Source: Thomasclavelia sp.
GTDB taxonomy: Bacteria > Bacillota_I > Bacilli_A > Erysipelotrichales > Coprobacillaceae
Direction: 5' to 3'
Length of the DNA: 27,238 nucleotides
Assembly (NCBI GenBank): GCA_020025035.1
Contig: JAHHSU010000009.1
Location: forward strand, 1-27,238
A program made the translations under genes and the position numbers. Under the pieces are notes generated by a model that worked only from the letters and a program-made list of their open reading frames with translations, searched no databases and was not told the DNA's origin. Of this stretch, positions 1 through 7,543 are shown one piece after another. Each line of letters opens with the position of its first letter. The stretch's first letter is position 1.

Positions 1-1
1 A

Positions 2-682
2 CTAAGTACGATTTTATTAGTAATGATAGGAATTTTAGGAGTGGTTTTGTATAATATATATTATAGGGATATAGAGAATAGTAGGTATTTATTATTAAGT
101 TTGTACAATTCATTTACACAATTTACATACCTGGTGTTGGCGTTTATATTTGTATTAGTTTTTTGCAAAGATTTCCAAAACGGAGTTTATGCGTGGTATA
201 AACAACTTGGTATTTCTGGTAAAAAAGTAATTATAATGAAATTTGTATCTTTACTAATAACCGTTTTACCAATAGTAAATATTTCTCTTATTATAGCACA
301 AATTTGCATTGGAAATGCAGATATTCGATATTTTGTTTCTATCATTTTATTTACTAATTTAAATCTCATTTATACCATTTCGTTAGCGTTGTTTTTATCA
401 GTTATGTTAAAAAAAGTAATTGTATCAACGCTTGTAATGTATGGCATGTATATAGTGTCAAATGGCTTAAATCTGTGTTTGTTTGGTTTATGTAATCCAG
501 CTGACTCAAATAGTGCGACTTCCTATTATTTGGCTAAAATGCTTAATCCTTTGCAAATACACTATTCATTAAACAAAATAGACATATCTAGCTCCTTATT
601 GTTTTTTATCGCAATTGCTATTCCATTAATTTGGATATTAGCATTTATTGTTTCAAGTATTTATATAAAAAAATACAAATAA
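2..682 (+). CDS. ABC-2-like membrane permease, 5' end cut by window edge
   Basis: The frame is open back to the window edge (seven codons before the first ATG at 23), and those codons extend the first hydrophobic helix, so the gene most likely starts outside the window. The visible part (about 226 residues) has about six hydrophobic segments. A short polar loop (DFQNGVYAWYKQLGISGKK) follows the second segment, as in ABC-2-type permeases of bacteriocin or lantibiotic self-protection exporters and similar ATP-driven exporters. It ends in a basic tail (YIKKYK). No ATPase partner is visible; it would lie to the left. The family call rests on topology and this loop only. Substrate unknown. Confidence 0.55.
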   Translation, partial: LSTILLVMIGILGVVLYNIYYRDIENSRYLLLSLYNSFTQFTYLVLAFIFVLVFCKDFQNGVYAWYKQLGISGKKVIIMKFVSLLITVLPIVNISLIIAQICIGNADIRYFVSIILFTNLNLIYTISLALFLSVMLKKVIVSTLVMYGMYIVSNGLNLCLFGLCNPADSNSATSYYLAKMLNPLQIHYSLNKIDISSSLLFFIAIAIPLIWILAFIVSSIYIKKYK

Positions 683-855
683 ATATAATACTTACAATAA
701 GATATTAATTTAGAATCGTACTGGTATGTAAGATCTTTATTTTAAATTGTAATTGTATATTTTTAAACTTTTTATTCTTGTATCTATTTTGTGTTTTATA
801 ATAGTCGTTATTTATAGTTTGCTTAATTATGTTAAACCATATATAACTATTAATT

Positions 856-884
856 TTGTCAATCAATAAATCTTTCTTTACAAT
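856..884 (+). promoter_or_regulatory. Candidate sigma-A-type promoter upstream of gpr
   Basis: TTGTCA (856-861), a 17-nt spacer and TACAAT (879-884); each hexamer differs from consensus at one base. Transcription would start near 891, leaving a leader of about 37 nt before the gpr start at 928. The region is AT-rich, so chance matches are possible. The rest of 683-855 shows nothing I can assign. Confidence 0.45.
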
Positions 885-927
885 TTTAAAATATTTTATA
901 ATGTGCATACTATATATGGGTGATAAA

Positions 928-1818
928 ATGAACAATTATACAGATTTAGCAAGAGAATCTATTAGTCATTTAAAAAATAATGTTGATTATAGCTTTCATG
1001 AGCAAAAATTTGGAAGTGTTACATTAGAACATTATGAATTTTTTAGTAAGCCTAAAGGATTATATTATGAAATGGTTTTTGAGAATTTAGTAGAATCTGA
1101 TTTATCAGATGCTTTTAATCATGTGTTAAAGCCTTATCGTAGAAAAAAAAGAGTTCTGTTTGTTGGGTTAGGAAATATAAAATTCAATGCAGATGCAATT
1201 GGTCCACTTGTTATTCAAAATTTGGATCCAGTAGAAAATAGAATATTTCTTTTTATACCACGTGTAAAGGGACAAACTGGTATGGATACTGCTACTATGG
1301 TAAAGCAAATGGTAAAAGCGTATCAAATTGATTTAGTTGTTGCAATTGATTCTCTTTGTGCTATTGATACTAATTCGTTGTTTCAAACGATTCAAATAAA
1401 TACTATTGGTATTACACCAGGTAGTGCGTTAGGAAATAATAATAGTTCTATTACTAAGGATTATTTAAAATGTGATGTATTAGTTATAGGTGTTCCTTGT
1501 GTTATTAAAGTAAGTAGTTTAATTAATGAGTTTTTTAAAGATATTGAAGGTTTTTTTTATGAATCTTTACATGATGCTTCTACGATATTAAAAGTAGGTA
1601 AAAAAGAAGGTTATAATGGACATTTAGACAAAAAAAGTAGGACATTATTATTAGGCGAAATTGGTCAATTGCATAATAGTGAAAGATTACATTTAATTCA
1701 TGATGTGATAAGACCAATTAATAAAGATTTAGTAGTAACTACTAAAGAAGTAGATAAAGCATGTAATGATTTAGCAATCACAATTAGTAAATGTTTAAAG
1801 AAATTTTTTTATAAATGA
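928..1818 (+). CDS. gpr: Germination protease GPR (peptidase family A25)
   Basis: GPR is made as a zymogen in the forespore and, after germination, starts degradation of the small acid-soluble proteins that coat spore DNA. The 296-residue product has the family signatures GLGN (81-83) followed by NADAIGP with Asp89, then KGQTGMD (114-120), AIDSL with Asp141, and GITPGSALGN (161-170). The two aspartates correspond to the proposed catalytic pair of the family. The start at 928 is chosen because GGTGAT lies 5-10 nt upstream; in-frame starts further left have no ribosome site. It is followed 62 nt later by spoIIP, the same order as in Bacillus. It is shorter than the B. subtilis enzyme (about 370 residues), mainly in the N-terminal and middle parts. 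Confidence 0.9.
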   Translation: MNNYTDLARESISHLKNNVDYSFHEQKFGSVTLEHYEFFSKPKGLYYEMVFENLVESDLSDAFNHVLKPYRRKKRVLFVGLGNIKFNADAIGPLVIQNLDPVENRIFLFIPRVKGQTGMDTATMVKQMVKAYQIDLVVAIDSLCAIDTNSLFQTIQINTIGITPGSALGNNNSSITKDYLKCDVLVIGVPCVIKVSSLINEFFKDIEGFFYESLHDASTILKVGKKEGYNGHLDKKSRTLLLGEIGQLHNSERLHLIHDVIRPINKDLVVTTKEVDKACNDLAITISKCLKKFFYK

Positions 1819-1880
1819 GTTCTATTAAGTTCTATTTTTAATATTTCATCATATATATAGTACTAATAGAAGGTGAAATA

Positions 1881-2661
1881 ATGAAAAAATATACTAGATT
1901 ACATTTATTAATTAAATTAACATGTTTTGTGTTGTTTTTTTATGGAATGACGCAATATACAAACCAATTATTAGATCATAAAACAGATAAATCAGTTTCA
2001 AACAAACAAGATACTCCTTTAGAACAGACCTCTACTACAATTACAACTGAAAATTCAATCCAACAACTTCATCATCAAGATCGTAAGAATAAAAAAATTT
2101 ATATCTATTCTACACACCAACAAGAAGAATATGTAGGTGGAAATGTAGTGGAAGGAAGTAAATATTTATCTAAAATGCTTACTAACCTAGGTTATGAAGT
2201 TGTGGTAGAAGAAAGTAATTTTGATGCATATTCTAAAAGTAAAGGTATGAATTACAATCAATTATATAACGTCTCTAATACATTTTTAACTGAAGCAATT
2301 GTGAAACATGGAGGATTTGATTTAAATTATAGATTTTCATAGAGACTCAGTTGGTACAAATGTTTCTAGGTATATGGCAAACGATAAATCCTATGCTAAA
2401 ATGATGTTTGTAATTGGAAATCTTAGTGAAAATGTCGAAACAGTTCGTACGATGTCTCAATCATTATCTACATTACTAGACAATTACGTTCCAGGAATAA
2501 GTAGAGGAGTAATGGAAAGAGAAGCTTATTATAATCAGTATGTTGCTCCTAATATGTTATTAATAGAAGTTGGAGGCGTAGAAAATGAATTTAGTGAAGT
2601 TAAATATAGCTTAGAAGTACTTGCATTAGCGATTAATGAATATTTAAGCAATGAAACTTAA
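1881..2661 (+). pseudogene. spoIIP: Stage II sporulation protein P, interrupted by a one-base frame break
   Basis: SpoIIP is a membrane-anchored amidase/endopeptidase that works with SpoIID and SpoIIM to thin septal peptidoglycan during engulfment. The first frame (1881-2342, SD AAGGTG) encodes a membrane anchor (about residues 8-25), a low-complexity linker and the first metal motif, YIYSTHQQEEY, with His79. It stops at TAG 2340. The family sequence continues in the next frame from about 2329: DFHRDS, then KSYAKMMFVIGN, SRGV and LLIEVGGVEN, ending at 2661. Skipping one base near 2329-2332 restores one protein of about 259 residues with both histidines and the glutamate. No long homopolymer lies at the break. 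It could be a real inactivation, a sequencing error or recoding; the sequence alone does not decide. Confidence 0.8.
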
Positions 2662-2944
2662 AGATATATTGATAGATATTGTTGTTGTTATTGCATTATT
2701 GATGATGATACAATCGCTAAATATAAAAAATGATTTAAAAGAAAATATGTTATATAATGCAACTTCACAACTAGAACAAGATATTAAAGAGGAAAAAGTA
2801 TTAAAAGATCATTATATTGTCTATGACAATGGAGAGGAAAATTTAGTAGCTAAAAGTGCAAAAAAAATGAGTTCTTCAGTAAATGAAGTGGTTAAAATAA
2901 TTGTAATGTTAATAGGCGACTTACTTTCATTCATCACTAACTAG
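2651..2944 (+). CDS. Small membrane protein downstream of spoIIP, unknown function
   Basis: This 97-residue protein is not one I recognise. It starts inside the last codons of spoIIP (11-nt overlap) and is therefore probably translationally coupled to it. It has a hydrophobic helix at about residues 8-22, a polar and mostly charged middle (about 25-78), and a second hydrophobic helix at about 80-95. This predicts a hairpin with the central domain on one side of the membrane. In Bacillus the gene after spoIIP is yqxA, also poorly characterised; equivalence is only positional. A terminator follows directly, so gpr-spoIIP-this gene forms a closed unit. Confidence 0.6.
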   Translation: MKLKDILIDIVVVIALLMMIQSLNIKNDLKENMLYNATSQLEQDIKEEKVLKDHYIVYDNGEENLVAKSAKKMSSSVNEVVKIIVMLIGDLLSFITN

Positions 2945-2970
2945 AAAACACATTATAAAATGTGTTTTTT
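2945..2970 (+). terminator. Rho-independent terminator after the gpr-spoIIP unit
   Basis: Perfect 9-bp stem AAAACACAT (2945-2953) with ATGTGTTTT (2960-2968), a 6-nt loop and a short T run. It sits one base after the stop codon of the preceding small gene. Confidence 0.8.
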
Positions 2971-2971
2971 C

Positions 2972-3000
2972 TTTACATATTAAAAAAAATCATATAGTAT
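2972..3000 (+). promoter_or_regulatory. Candidate promoter for folC
   Basis: TTTACA (2972-2977) is followed by TATAGT at 2993-2998 (15-nt spacer) or TAGTAT at 2995-3000 (17-nt spacer). It lies between a terminator and folC, where a promoter is needed. Neither arrangement is ideal. Confidence 0.4.
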
Positions 3001-3026
3001 GAAATTGTTCAAGGAGAGAGGTAATC

Positions 3027-4268
3027 ATGCAAAGATTTAAAACATCAAAAGAGGTGTATGATTTTTTAAAAATTACTAAACAAACAGTTTATTCACTAGA
3101 TAATTTTCAAAAATTCATGAATGATATGAATAATCCACAACTGCAATTAAAGTGTATTCACATTGGGGGGACAAATGGGAAGGGAAGCACTACTAATTAT
3201 GTTTGTGATATTTTAATGCAACAAGGGTATAATGTTGGAACATATACATCTCCATATCTAATTAATCCTTCTGATAATATTTGCATTAATCATCAACCTA
3301 TTGATAGTAAATATATTGTAGATATTGCAAACAAATATATTAAGCAATGGATAGAATATCAAATTTCAAAATTTGAAATTGAAGTATTTATTGCAATTAT
3401 GTATTTTTGCGATCATAAGATTGATTTTGTTATTTTTGAAGTGGGATTAGGTGGTTTGTATGATGCAACAAATATTATATCACCATTAATTAGTGTAATT
3501 ACAAACATAAGTTTAGATCATGAAGAATATTTAGGAAATAATTACATAGATATTGCAAAAAATAAAGCGGGAATTATTAAGTATCAAACAGATTTAATTA
3601 CTGCAGAAAGAAAAGAAGAATGTATAGAGGTTTTTAAACATACTTGCTATCATAATCGTTGTCAATTATTTCAAATTAATCAGGCTACAAATATTGTACA
3701 ATTTCCTAGTGTTGGTTTTAAGTATAATGGATATATAGTTAAATTAAATACACTTGCACTTTATCAAGTAGAAAACGCATGTCTTTCCATTGAAATTATA
3801 TTATATTTAAAAAGACACTATCATATTAATATAGAGGATAAAGCAATTATTGAAGGACTATATAAATCAAATTGGAAGGGCAGATTTGAAGTTATGATGC
3901 ATCATCCTTTTGTAGTTATTGATGGAGCACATAATGAAGCTGGAATTGACAAATTAGTTTTATCATGTTCATCAATAAAAAATCCTACAATTATTTTTTC
4001 TGCTTTAAAAGATAAAAATACTAATGTTATGTTAGAGAAATTGTTGACAATATCAAATCATGTTATCGTAACTGAATTTAATCATTTTAGGGCAAAAAAA
4101 GCAAAAGATATTGCATATAATTATCCTGTAGAAGTAAATGAAAATTGGCAAGAAACAGTGGATAAATGCTTACTTGAATCCAAAAATTTAATCATTACTG
4201 GATCATTGTATTTTATTCAAGAAGTAAGAAAATATTTATTAAAGAAAGGGGACGCTACAATTAATTAA
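3027..4268 (+). CDS. folC: Folylpolyglutamate synthase / dihydrofolate synthase family
   Basis: FolC adds glutamate to folates with ATP, retaining them in the cell; bifunctional members also make dihydrofolate. The 413-residue product has the P-loop GGTNGKGS (47-54), the YTSPYL segment after it, the central FEVGLGGLYDATNI motif, NISLDHEEYLG with the metal-binding His, and DGAHNEAG at the start of the C-terminal domain. Length is normal. The start has strong purine-rich SD signals (AGGAGAG/GAGG). The next gene, 50 nt on, is a FolT-like folate transporter subunit and no folate synthesis genes are nearby. This suggests the enzyme mainly polyglutamylates imported folate; whether it also makes dihydrofolate cannot be read here. 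Confidence 0.93.
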   Translation: MQRFKTSKEVYDFLKITKQTVYSLDNFQKFMNDMNNPQLQLKCIHIGGTNGKGSTTNYVCDILMQQGYNVGTYTSPYLINPSDNICINHQPIDSKYIVDIANKYIKQWIEYQISKFEIEVFIAIMYFCDHKIDFVIFEVGLGGLYDATNIISPLISVITNISLDHEEYLGNNYIDIAKNKAGIIKYQTDLITAERKEECIEVFKHTCYHNRCQLFQINQATNIVQFPSVGFKYNGYIVKLNTLALYQVENACLSIEIILYLKRHYHINIEDKAIIEGLYKSNWKGRFEVMMHHPFVVIDGAHNEAGIDKLVLSCSSIKNPTIIFSALKDKNTNVMLEKLLTISNHVIVTEFNHFRAKKAKDIAYNYPVEVNENWQETVDKCLLESKNLIITGSLYFIQEVRKYLLKKGDATIN

Positions 4269-4318
4269 ATGAAGAATGTACGGTTGAATAAATCGGAATT
4301 AACGCCTGTGGAGTAGAA

Positions 4319-5167
4319 ATGACAAAGAAGCAGGAATTCTTTATATATGTAGCAATTGCATACATGTACATACAATTATTACTTTTACTTATTGTTATTC
4401 TTATTGGAATCATGACATTTAAAATTTTTCCTTTTAAACCTAGTATAAAAAAAATTGCATTAAGTTCTATACTAGTTGTAATTTCAGTTTTACTTAATTA
4501 TTTATCTATTATGATTCCATTATTTGGATTCCCAAGTTTTAAAATAGGTTTTCAAACATTATCACTTATATTAGCTGGTGCATTATTAGAGCCAAGTTAT
4601 GCGTATATTGTTGGACTATGTGTAGACATTATAGGTCTTATTATTGTACCTACAGCATTTCCTTTTTTTGGAATGACATTAAATAATATTTTACGTGTTT
4701 TAATTCCTTCAATATGGTTTTATTCTTTTAATAAAGTTAATTTGCATCAAATGAAAAAATACATCTACATATTTTTAAGTATTTTAATTACTTGTGCAGC
4801 GTTATATATTATAAATGTCAATAATATTACTGTGTCAAAACAAATCTATTTTATATCACCATTTTTAAAATTTTCTATTATTTTATTTATGTTATTTATT
4901 TTGTTTGTTGTTTATTTTTTATGCAAATTAACGATAAGGAAATTAGATAGTAATCAAAAATGTGATTTTTTAAAATGGATAAGTATTGTTATTATTGTAG
5001 AAATACTAGTAAATATTTGTTTGACACCATTATGGATACAATTTATGTATGGAATTCCTTGGATTGCATCCTTACTAATACGAATTATTAAAGCAATACT
5101 TATGTTGCCAATTGATATTGTAATTGGTTTTTGGTGTTATCAATTGTTTTTAAAAACATACAAGTAA
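4319..5167 (+). CDS. folT: ECF transporter substrate-binding subunit, FolT-like (folate)
   Basis: This hydrophobic protein of 282 residues should be the membrane S-component that captures a vitamin and docks on the shared EcfAAT energy module, which is not in this window. The region around residues 60-130 matches the FolT family pattern: PLFGFPSFKIGFQ, ILAGALLEPSYAYIVGLCVDIIG and FPFFGMTLNNILRVLIP. It is longer than typical S-components (about 170-200) because of an extra N-terminal hydrophobic helix (about 10-33) and an insertion of helices at about 145-205. The start is placed at 4319 by GGAG at 4310-4313. Being 50 nt after folC supports folate as substrate. Confidence 0.75.
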   Translation: MTKKQEFFIYVAIAYMYIQLLLLLIVILIGIMTFKIFPFKPSIKKIALSSILVVISVLLNYLSIMIPLFGFPSFKIGFQTLSLILAGALLEPSYAYIVGLCVDIIGLIIVPTAFPFFGMTLNNILRVLIPSIWFYSFNKVNLHQMKKYIYIFLSILITCAALYIINVNNITVSKQIYFISPFLKFSIILFMLFILFVVYFLCKLTIRKLDSNQKCDFLKWISIVIIVEILVNICLTPLWIQFMYGIPWIASLLIRIIKAILMLPIDIVIGFWCYQLFLKTYK

Positions 5168-5199
5168 AATACTTCTATGATTTTTCATAGAAGTATTTT
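5166..5199. terminator. Bidirectional terminator between folT and the amidase gene
   Basis: A 14-bp stem pairs 5166-5179 (ending CTTCTATG) with 5186-5199 (starting CATAGAAG) around a 6-nt loop. T runs on both sides let it serve folT on + and the convergent amidase gene on -. The amidase stop codon touches its edge. Confidence 0.85.
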
Positions 5200-5777
5200 T
5201 ATTTCTTTAGTAAATCTAAATCTAAATAATCTAAGATTCCTAAATATATTGAATAAGCAAAATCGTATTGCTTATTTTTTAATAAATAGGCATCTTGCTT
5301 GTTAGTAATATAACCTAATTCAATTAAAATAGCAGGCATTTTAGTTTTTCGTAAAACATAAAGCGATGAATTGACACGCACACCTCTATTTAATGTGTTT
5401 AGATGATCTACAATACTATCTAATACGTCACTTGCTAATTCGAAAGCTTTTGTTTTAGGTTTATATACATAAACCTCAGTTCCTTTTGCTAGTTTATTTG
5501 TGCTAGAATTAGTATGAATACTAATAAAATAATCTGCATCCCATTTGTTAGCTAAATTAACTCTTTCTACAAGACTAGAACTATTGTTTGTTCCTAAAAG
5601 TTGTGTTGGAGATTTTCTAGATACTTTAACCTGAAATCTAGGATCGGCTTCTAAAATGTTTTGCAAATAAATACCTACTTGATAAGTAATATCTTGTTCT
5701 TTAAGACCATTAGCTGTAGCACCAGTATTCCAATTTGTTGGATTATGCCCTTGGTCAATAAAAATTTTGATTGAAAT
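5199..5777 (-). CDS. N-acetylmuramoyl-L-alanine amidase (Amidase_3), probable ATT start
   Basis: This zinc amidase cleaves the bond between muramic acid and the stem peptide. All four family residues appear only if translation starts upstream of the first TTG at 5666: His11 (FIDQGHN), Glu27 (LKEQD), His88 (SIHTNSS) and Glu153 (IELGYITN). The frame is closed by TGA just upstream of 5777 and has no ATG, GTG or TTG before these motifs. The only sensible start is ATT at 5777-5775, preceded by AGGTG at a 5-nt distance, giving 192 residues. There is no signal peptide, so it is either cytoplasmic or released by lysis, or lost its leader. In spore formers such enzymes include CwlD (cortex modification), but assignment to CwlD is not supported beyond the family. 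It is the only - strand gene in the left half. Confidence 0.8.
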   Translation of the reverse strand: MSIKIFIDQGHNPTNWNTGATANGLKEQDITYQVGIYLQNILEADPRFQVKVSRKSPTQLLGTNNSSSLVERVNLANKWDADYFISIHTNSSTNKLAKGTEVYVYKPKTKAFELASDVLDSIVDHLNTLNRGVRVNSSLYVLRKTKMPAILIELGYITNKQDAYLLKNKQYDFAYSIYLGILDYLDLDLLKK

Positions 5778-5783
5778 ATTATC

Positions 5784-5816
5784 ACCTACTTTTCAATATA
5801 ATATATGCAAGTAGGT
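5784..5816 (-). promoter_or_regulatory. Inverted repeat covering the ribosome site of the amidase gene
   Basis: ACCTACTT (5784-5791) and AAGTAGGT (5809-5816) form a perfect 8-bp inverted repeat around 17 nt. In the amidase mRNA the downstream arm contains the AGGT of the Shine-Dalgarno, so folding would hide it. A TATAAT box on the - strand (5828-5833), with a weak TTGTTT 15 nt upstream, would start the RNA just before the hairpin. It could instead be an operator palindrome. Confidence 0.5.
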
Positions 5817-6144
5817 ACATATAATTGATTATAATTTTAAAAAACATAAAACAATCTAATACTAAATCATAGATGTTACAACAAAATCTAATAATTATAA
5901 TGTAAAAATGATTAATCAAAAAACGAATAAATAAATGATAAGAAAATAAATTAATACAATTTTATTTAAAAAATATATTTGTGTTTTTATTATTATTTTC
6001 TAGTAGTAAACAAATATTTTTAAATATGTAACATATGTGTTGACAGCTAAGAGAGAGATCTTTTATAAATATTATCCAAATCTTTATTTTATATGGAAAA
6101 TGGTGTAAAATAAAGAATACATAGACGTAGAGAAGGGAGTATGT
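5817..6144. other. Divergent AT-rich intergenic region between amidase gene and yqeH
   Basis: About 330 bases without a convincing gene on either strand. On the left it holds the - strand TATAAT box for the amidase gene, on the right the yqeH promoter and ribosome site. The centre (about 5840-6030) is nearly pure A/T with no repeat or RNA fold that I can support. Confidence 0.6.
6040..6069 (+). promoter_or_regulatory. Promoter for the yqeH operon
   Basis: Perfect TTGACA (6040-6045), then TTATAA at 17 nt or TATAAA (6064-6069) at 18 nt. Transcription would begin near 6076, leaving a leader of about 70 nt. A second weaker TG-TAAAAT box lies at 6104-6111. Confidence 0.65.
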
Positions 6145-7242
6145 ATGGCTAAAGAAATATGTTGTTATGGATGTGGAGCATCAATTCAAAATGAGAAGGA
6201 AAATCAAATAGGTTATGTACCTAAAAGTGCAATGAATAATGAGTATGTATTGTGTAAAAGATGCTTTCGAATGAAGAATTATCATGAATTATCTAAGTCG
6301 ACATTAACTAGTGATGATTTTTTAAAAATTTTACAAACAATTGGTACAAAAGATTGTCTTGTAGTATATATTGTTGATATTTTTGATTTCAATGGAAGTA
6401 TGATTGATGGACTAGTACGTCATGTTCATCATAATGATATTTTAGTTATAGCAAATAAGGTAGATGTTTTACCAAAGTCAGTTAAAGATACAAAAATTAA
6501 ACATTGGATTAGAAGACAATTAAAAGAATATGGACTATATCCAAAAGATGTATTGTTGACAAGTGCAATTAAAAATTATCATTTAGATGAAATTATAGAC
6601 AAAATTCATTTATACAGAAAAAACAAAGATGTATATGTAGTTGGAGTAACAAATGTTGGTAAATCAACTTTTATTAACGCATTATTAAAACACTATAGTG
6701 ATAGTAATAATAAATATTTGATTACAACAAGTGAATTCCCTGGTACTACACTTGATTTAATTGAAATTCCATTAGATGATAATACATCATTGTATGATTC
6801 ACCAGGTATAGTAAATCATCATCAAATGGCACATTTAGTGGATAGTCAAGATCTTAAATTAATATTACCAAAAAGTGAATTAAAACCTGCTACTTATCAA
6901 CTTAATTCCAAACAAAGTTTATATTTTGGTGGATTAGCTCGACTAGATTACATACAAACAAGTAGTACATCACTTGTGTGTTTTATGCCAAAAACTATTA
7001 AGATTCATCGTACAAAATTAGAAAATGCAGATGCACTTTACAATCGTCATTTAACGTTGCACCCTCAAATTAGTTCTATTCAAACCATTGATCAAATGTC
7101 TATTTATCATTTTAAATCAGATCAAAAAAAATGTGATATTGTCATTTCAGGGCTAGGTTGGATTAGAATTAATGAAAATACAAAGGTGATTGTTCATGTA
7201 CCTCAACAAATAGGTGTATTTATTAGAGAAGCATTAATTTAG
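6145..7242 (+). CDS. yqeH: Circularly permuted ribosome-assembly GTPase YqeH
   Basis: YqeH promotes assembly of the 30S ribosomal subunit. The 365-residue protein begins with a zinc finger (C7-x2-C10 and C37-x2-C40). The GTPase motifs are in permuted order: NKVD (104-107, G4), TSA (139-141, G5), GVTNVGKST (167-175, G1), EFPGTT (197-202, G2) and DSPG (218-221, G3). The C-terminal part (about 230-365) matches the extended RNA-interacting region of the family. The ribosome site GAGAAGGGAG is strong. It heads a tight operon in the order of the Bacillus yqeH-yqeM cluster, but without aroE between yqeH and yhbY. Confidence 0.95.
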   Translation: MAKEICCYGCGASIQNEKENQIGYVPKSAMNNEYVLCKRCFRMKNYHELSKSTLTSDDFLKILQTIGTKDCLVVYIVDIFDFNGSMIDGLVRHVHHNDILVIANKVDVLPKSVKDTKIKHWIRRQLKEYGLYPKDVLLTSAIKNYHLDEIIDKIHLYRKNKDVYVVGVTNVGKSTFINALLKHYSDSNNKYLITTSEFPGTTLDLIEIPLDDNTSLYDSPGIVNHHQMAHLVDSQDLKLILPKSELKPATYQLNSKQSLYFGGLARLDYIQTSSTSLVCFMPKTIKIHRTKLENADALYNRHLTLHPQISSIQTIDQMSIYHFKSDQKKCDIVISGLGWIRINENTKVIVHVPQQIGVFIREALI

Positions 7243-7255
7243 AAAGGAAATAAAT

Positions 7256-7543
7256 ATGTTAACAGGAAAACAAAAAAGAGAATTAAAAAAAATGGCTCAT
7301 CATCTTCATCCAATTTTTCAAATTGGAAAAGATGGTATTTCAAACAATTTACTTGAAGGGATAGATGATGCATTATTTAGTCATGAATTAATGAAAGTTA
7401 AATTATTAGATACATGTAAAGAAGACGTTAAAATTGCAGCACTAAAAATAAGCGAATATACTAAATGTGAAGTGGTACAAATTATAGGACGTACAATTGT
7501 TTTGTATCTATATCGTAAAGATGGAAAAATTCAAATCAAATAA
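7256..7543 (+). CDS. yhbY: Ribosome-associated RNA-binding protein, CRM domain (YhbY/YqeI)
   Basis: This small protein of 95 residues is a single CRM domain, an RNA-binding fold found on pre-50S ribosomal particles. The family pattern KQKRELKKMAHHLHP is followed by IGKDG, the GxxG-type loop (about residues 23-27), then NLLEGIDDALFSHELMKVKLL. Length and position between yqeH and nadD match Bacillus yqeI. SD GAAAGGA sits 8 nt upstream. Its 3' end overlaps the start of the nadD-yqeK gene by 23 nt, implying translational coupling. Confidence 0.93.
   Translation: MLTGKQKRELKKMAHHLHPIFQIGKDGISNNLLEGIDDALFSHELMKVKLLDTCKEDVKIAALKISEYTKCEVVQIIGRTIVLYLYRKDGKIQIK

Noticed and set aside
906..912. CATACTA as a sigma-G -10 box for gpr
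   Set aside because: No matching -35 at 17-18 nt, and transcription would begin inside the ribosome site.
856..927. Longer GPR start at TTG 856 or ATG 901
   Set aside because: The added residues match no part of GPR, there is no ribosome site, and the TTG is the -35 of a likely promoter.
705..935. Minus-strand open frame of 76 codons
   Set aside because: No ribosome site, low-complexity AT-driven composition, and it overlaps the gpr promoter and start.
4269..4318. Possible tetrahydrofolate riboswitch before folT (a GGAGTAGA string is present)
   Set aside because: The string is just the ribosome site next to ATG; the 50 bases do not form the required stems or the rest of the conserved core.
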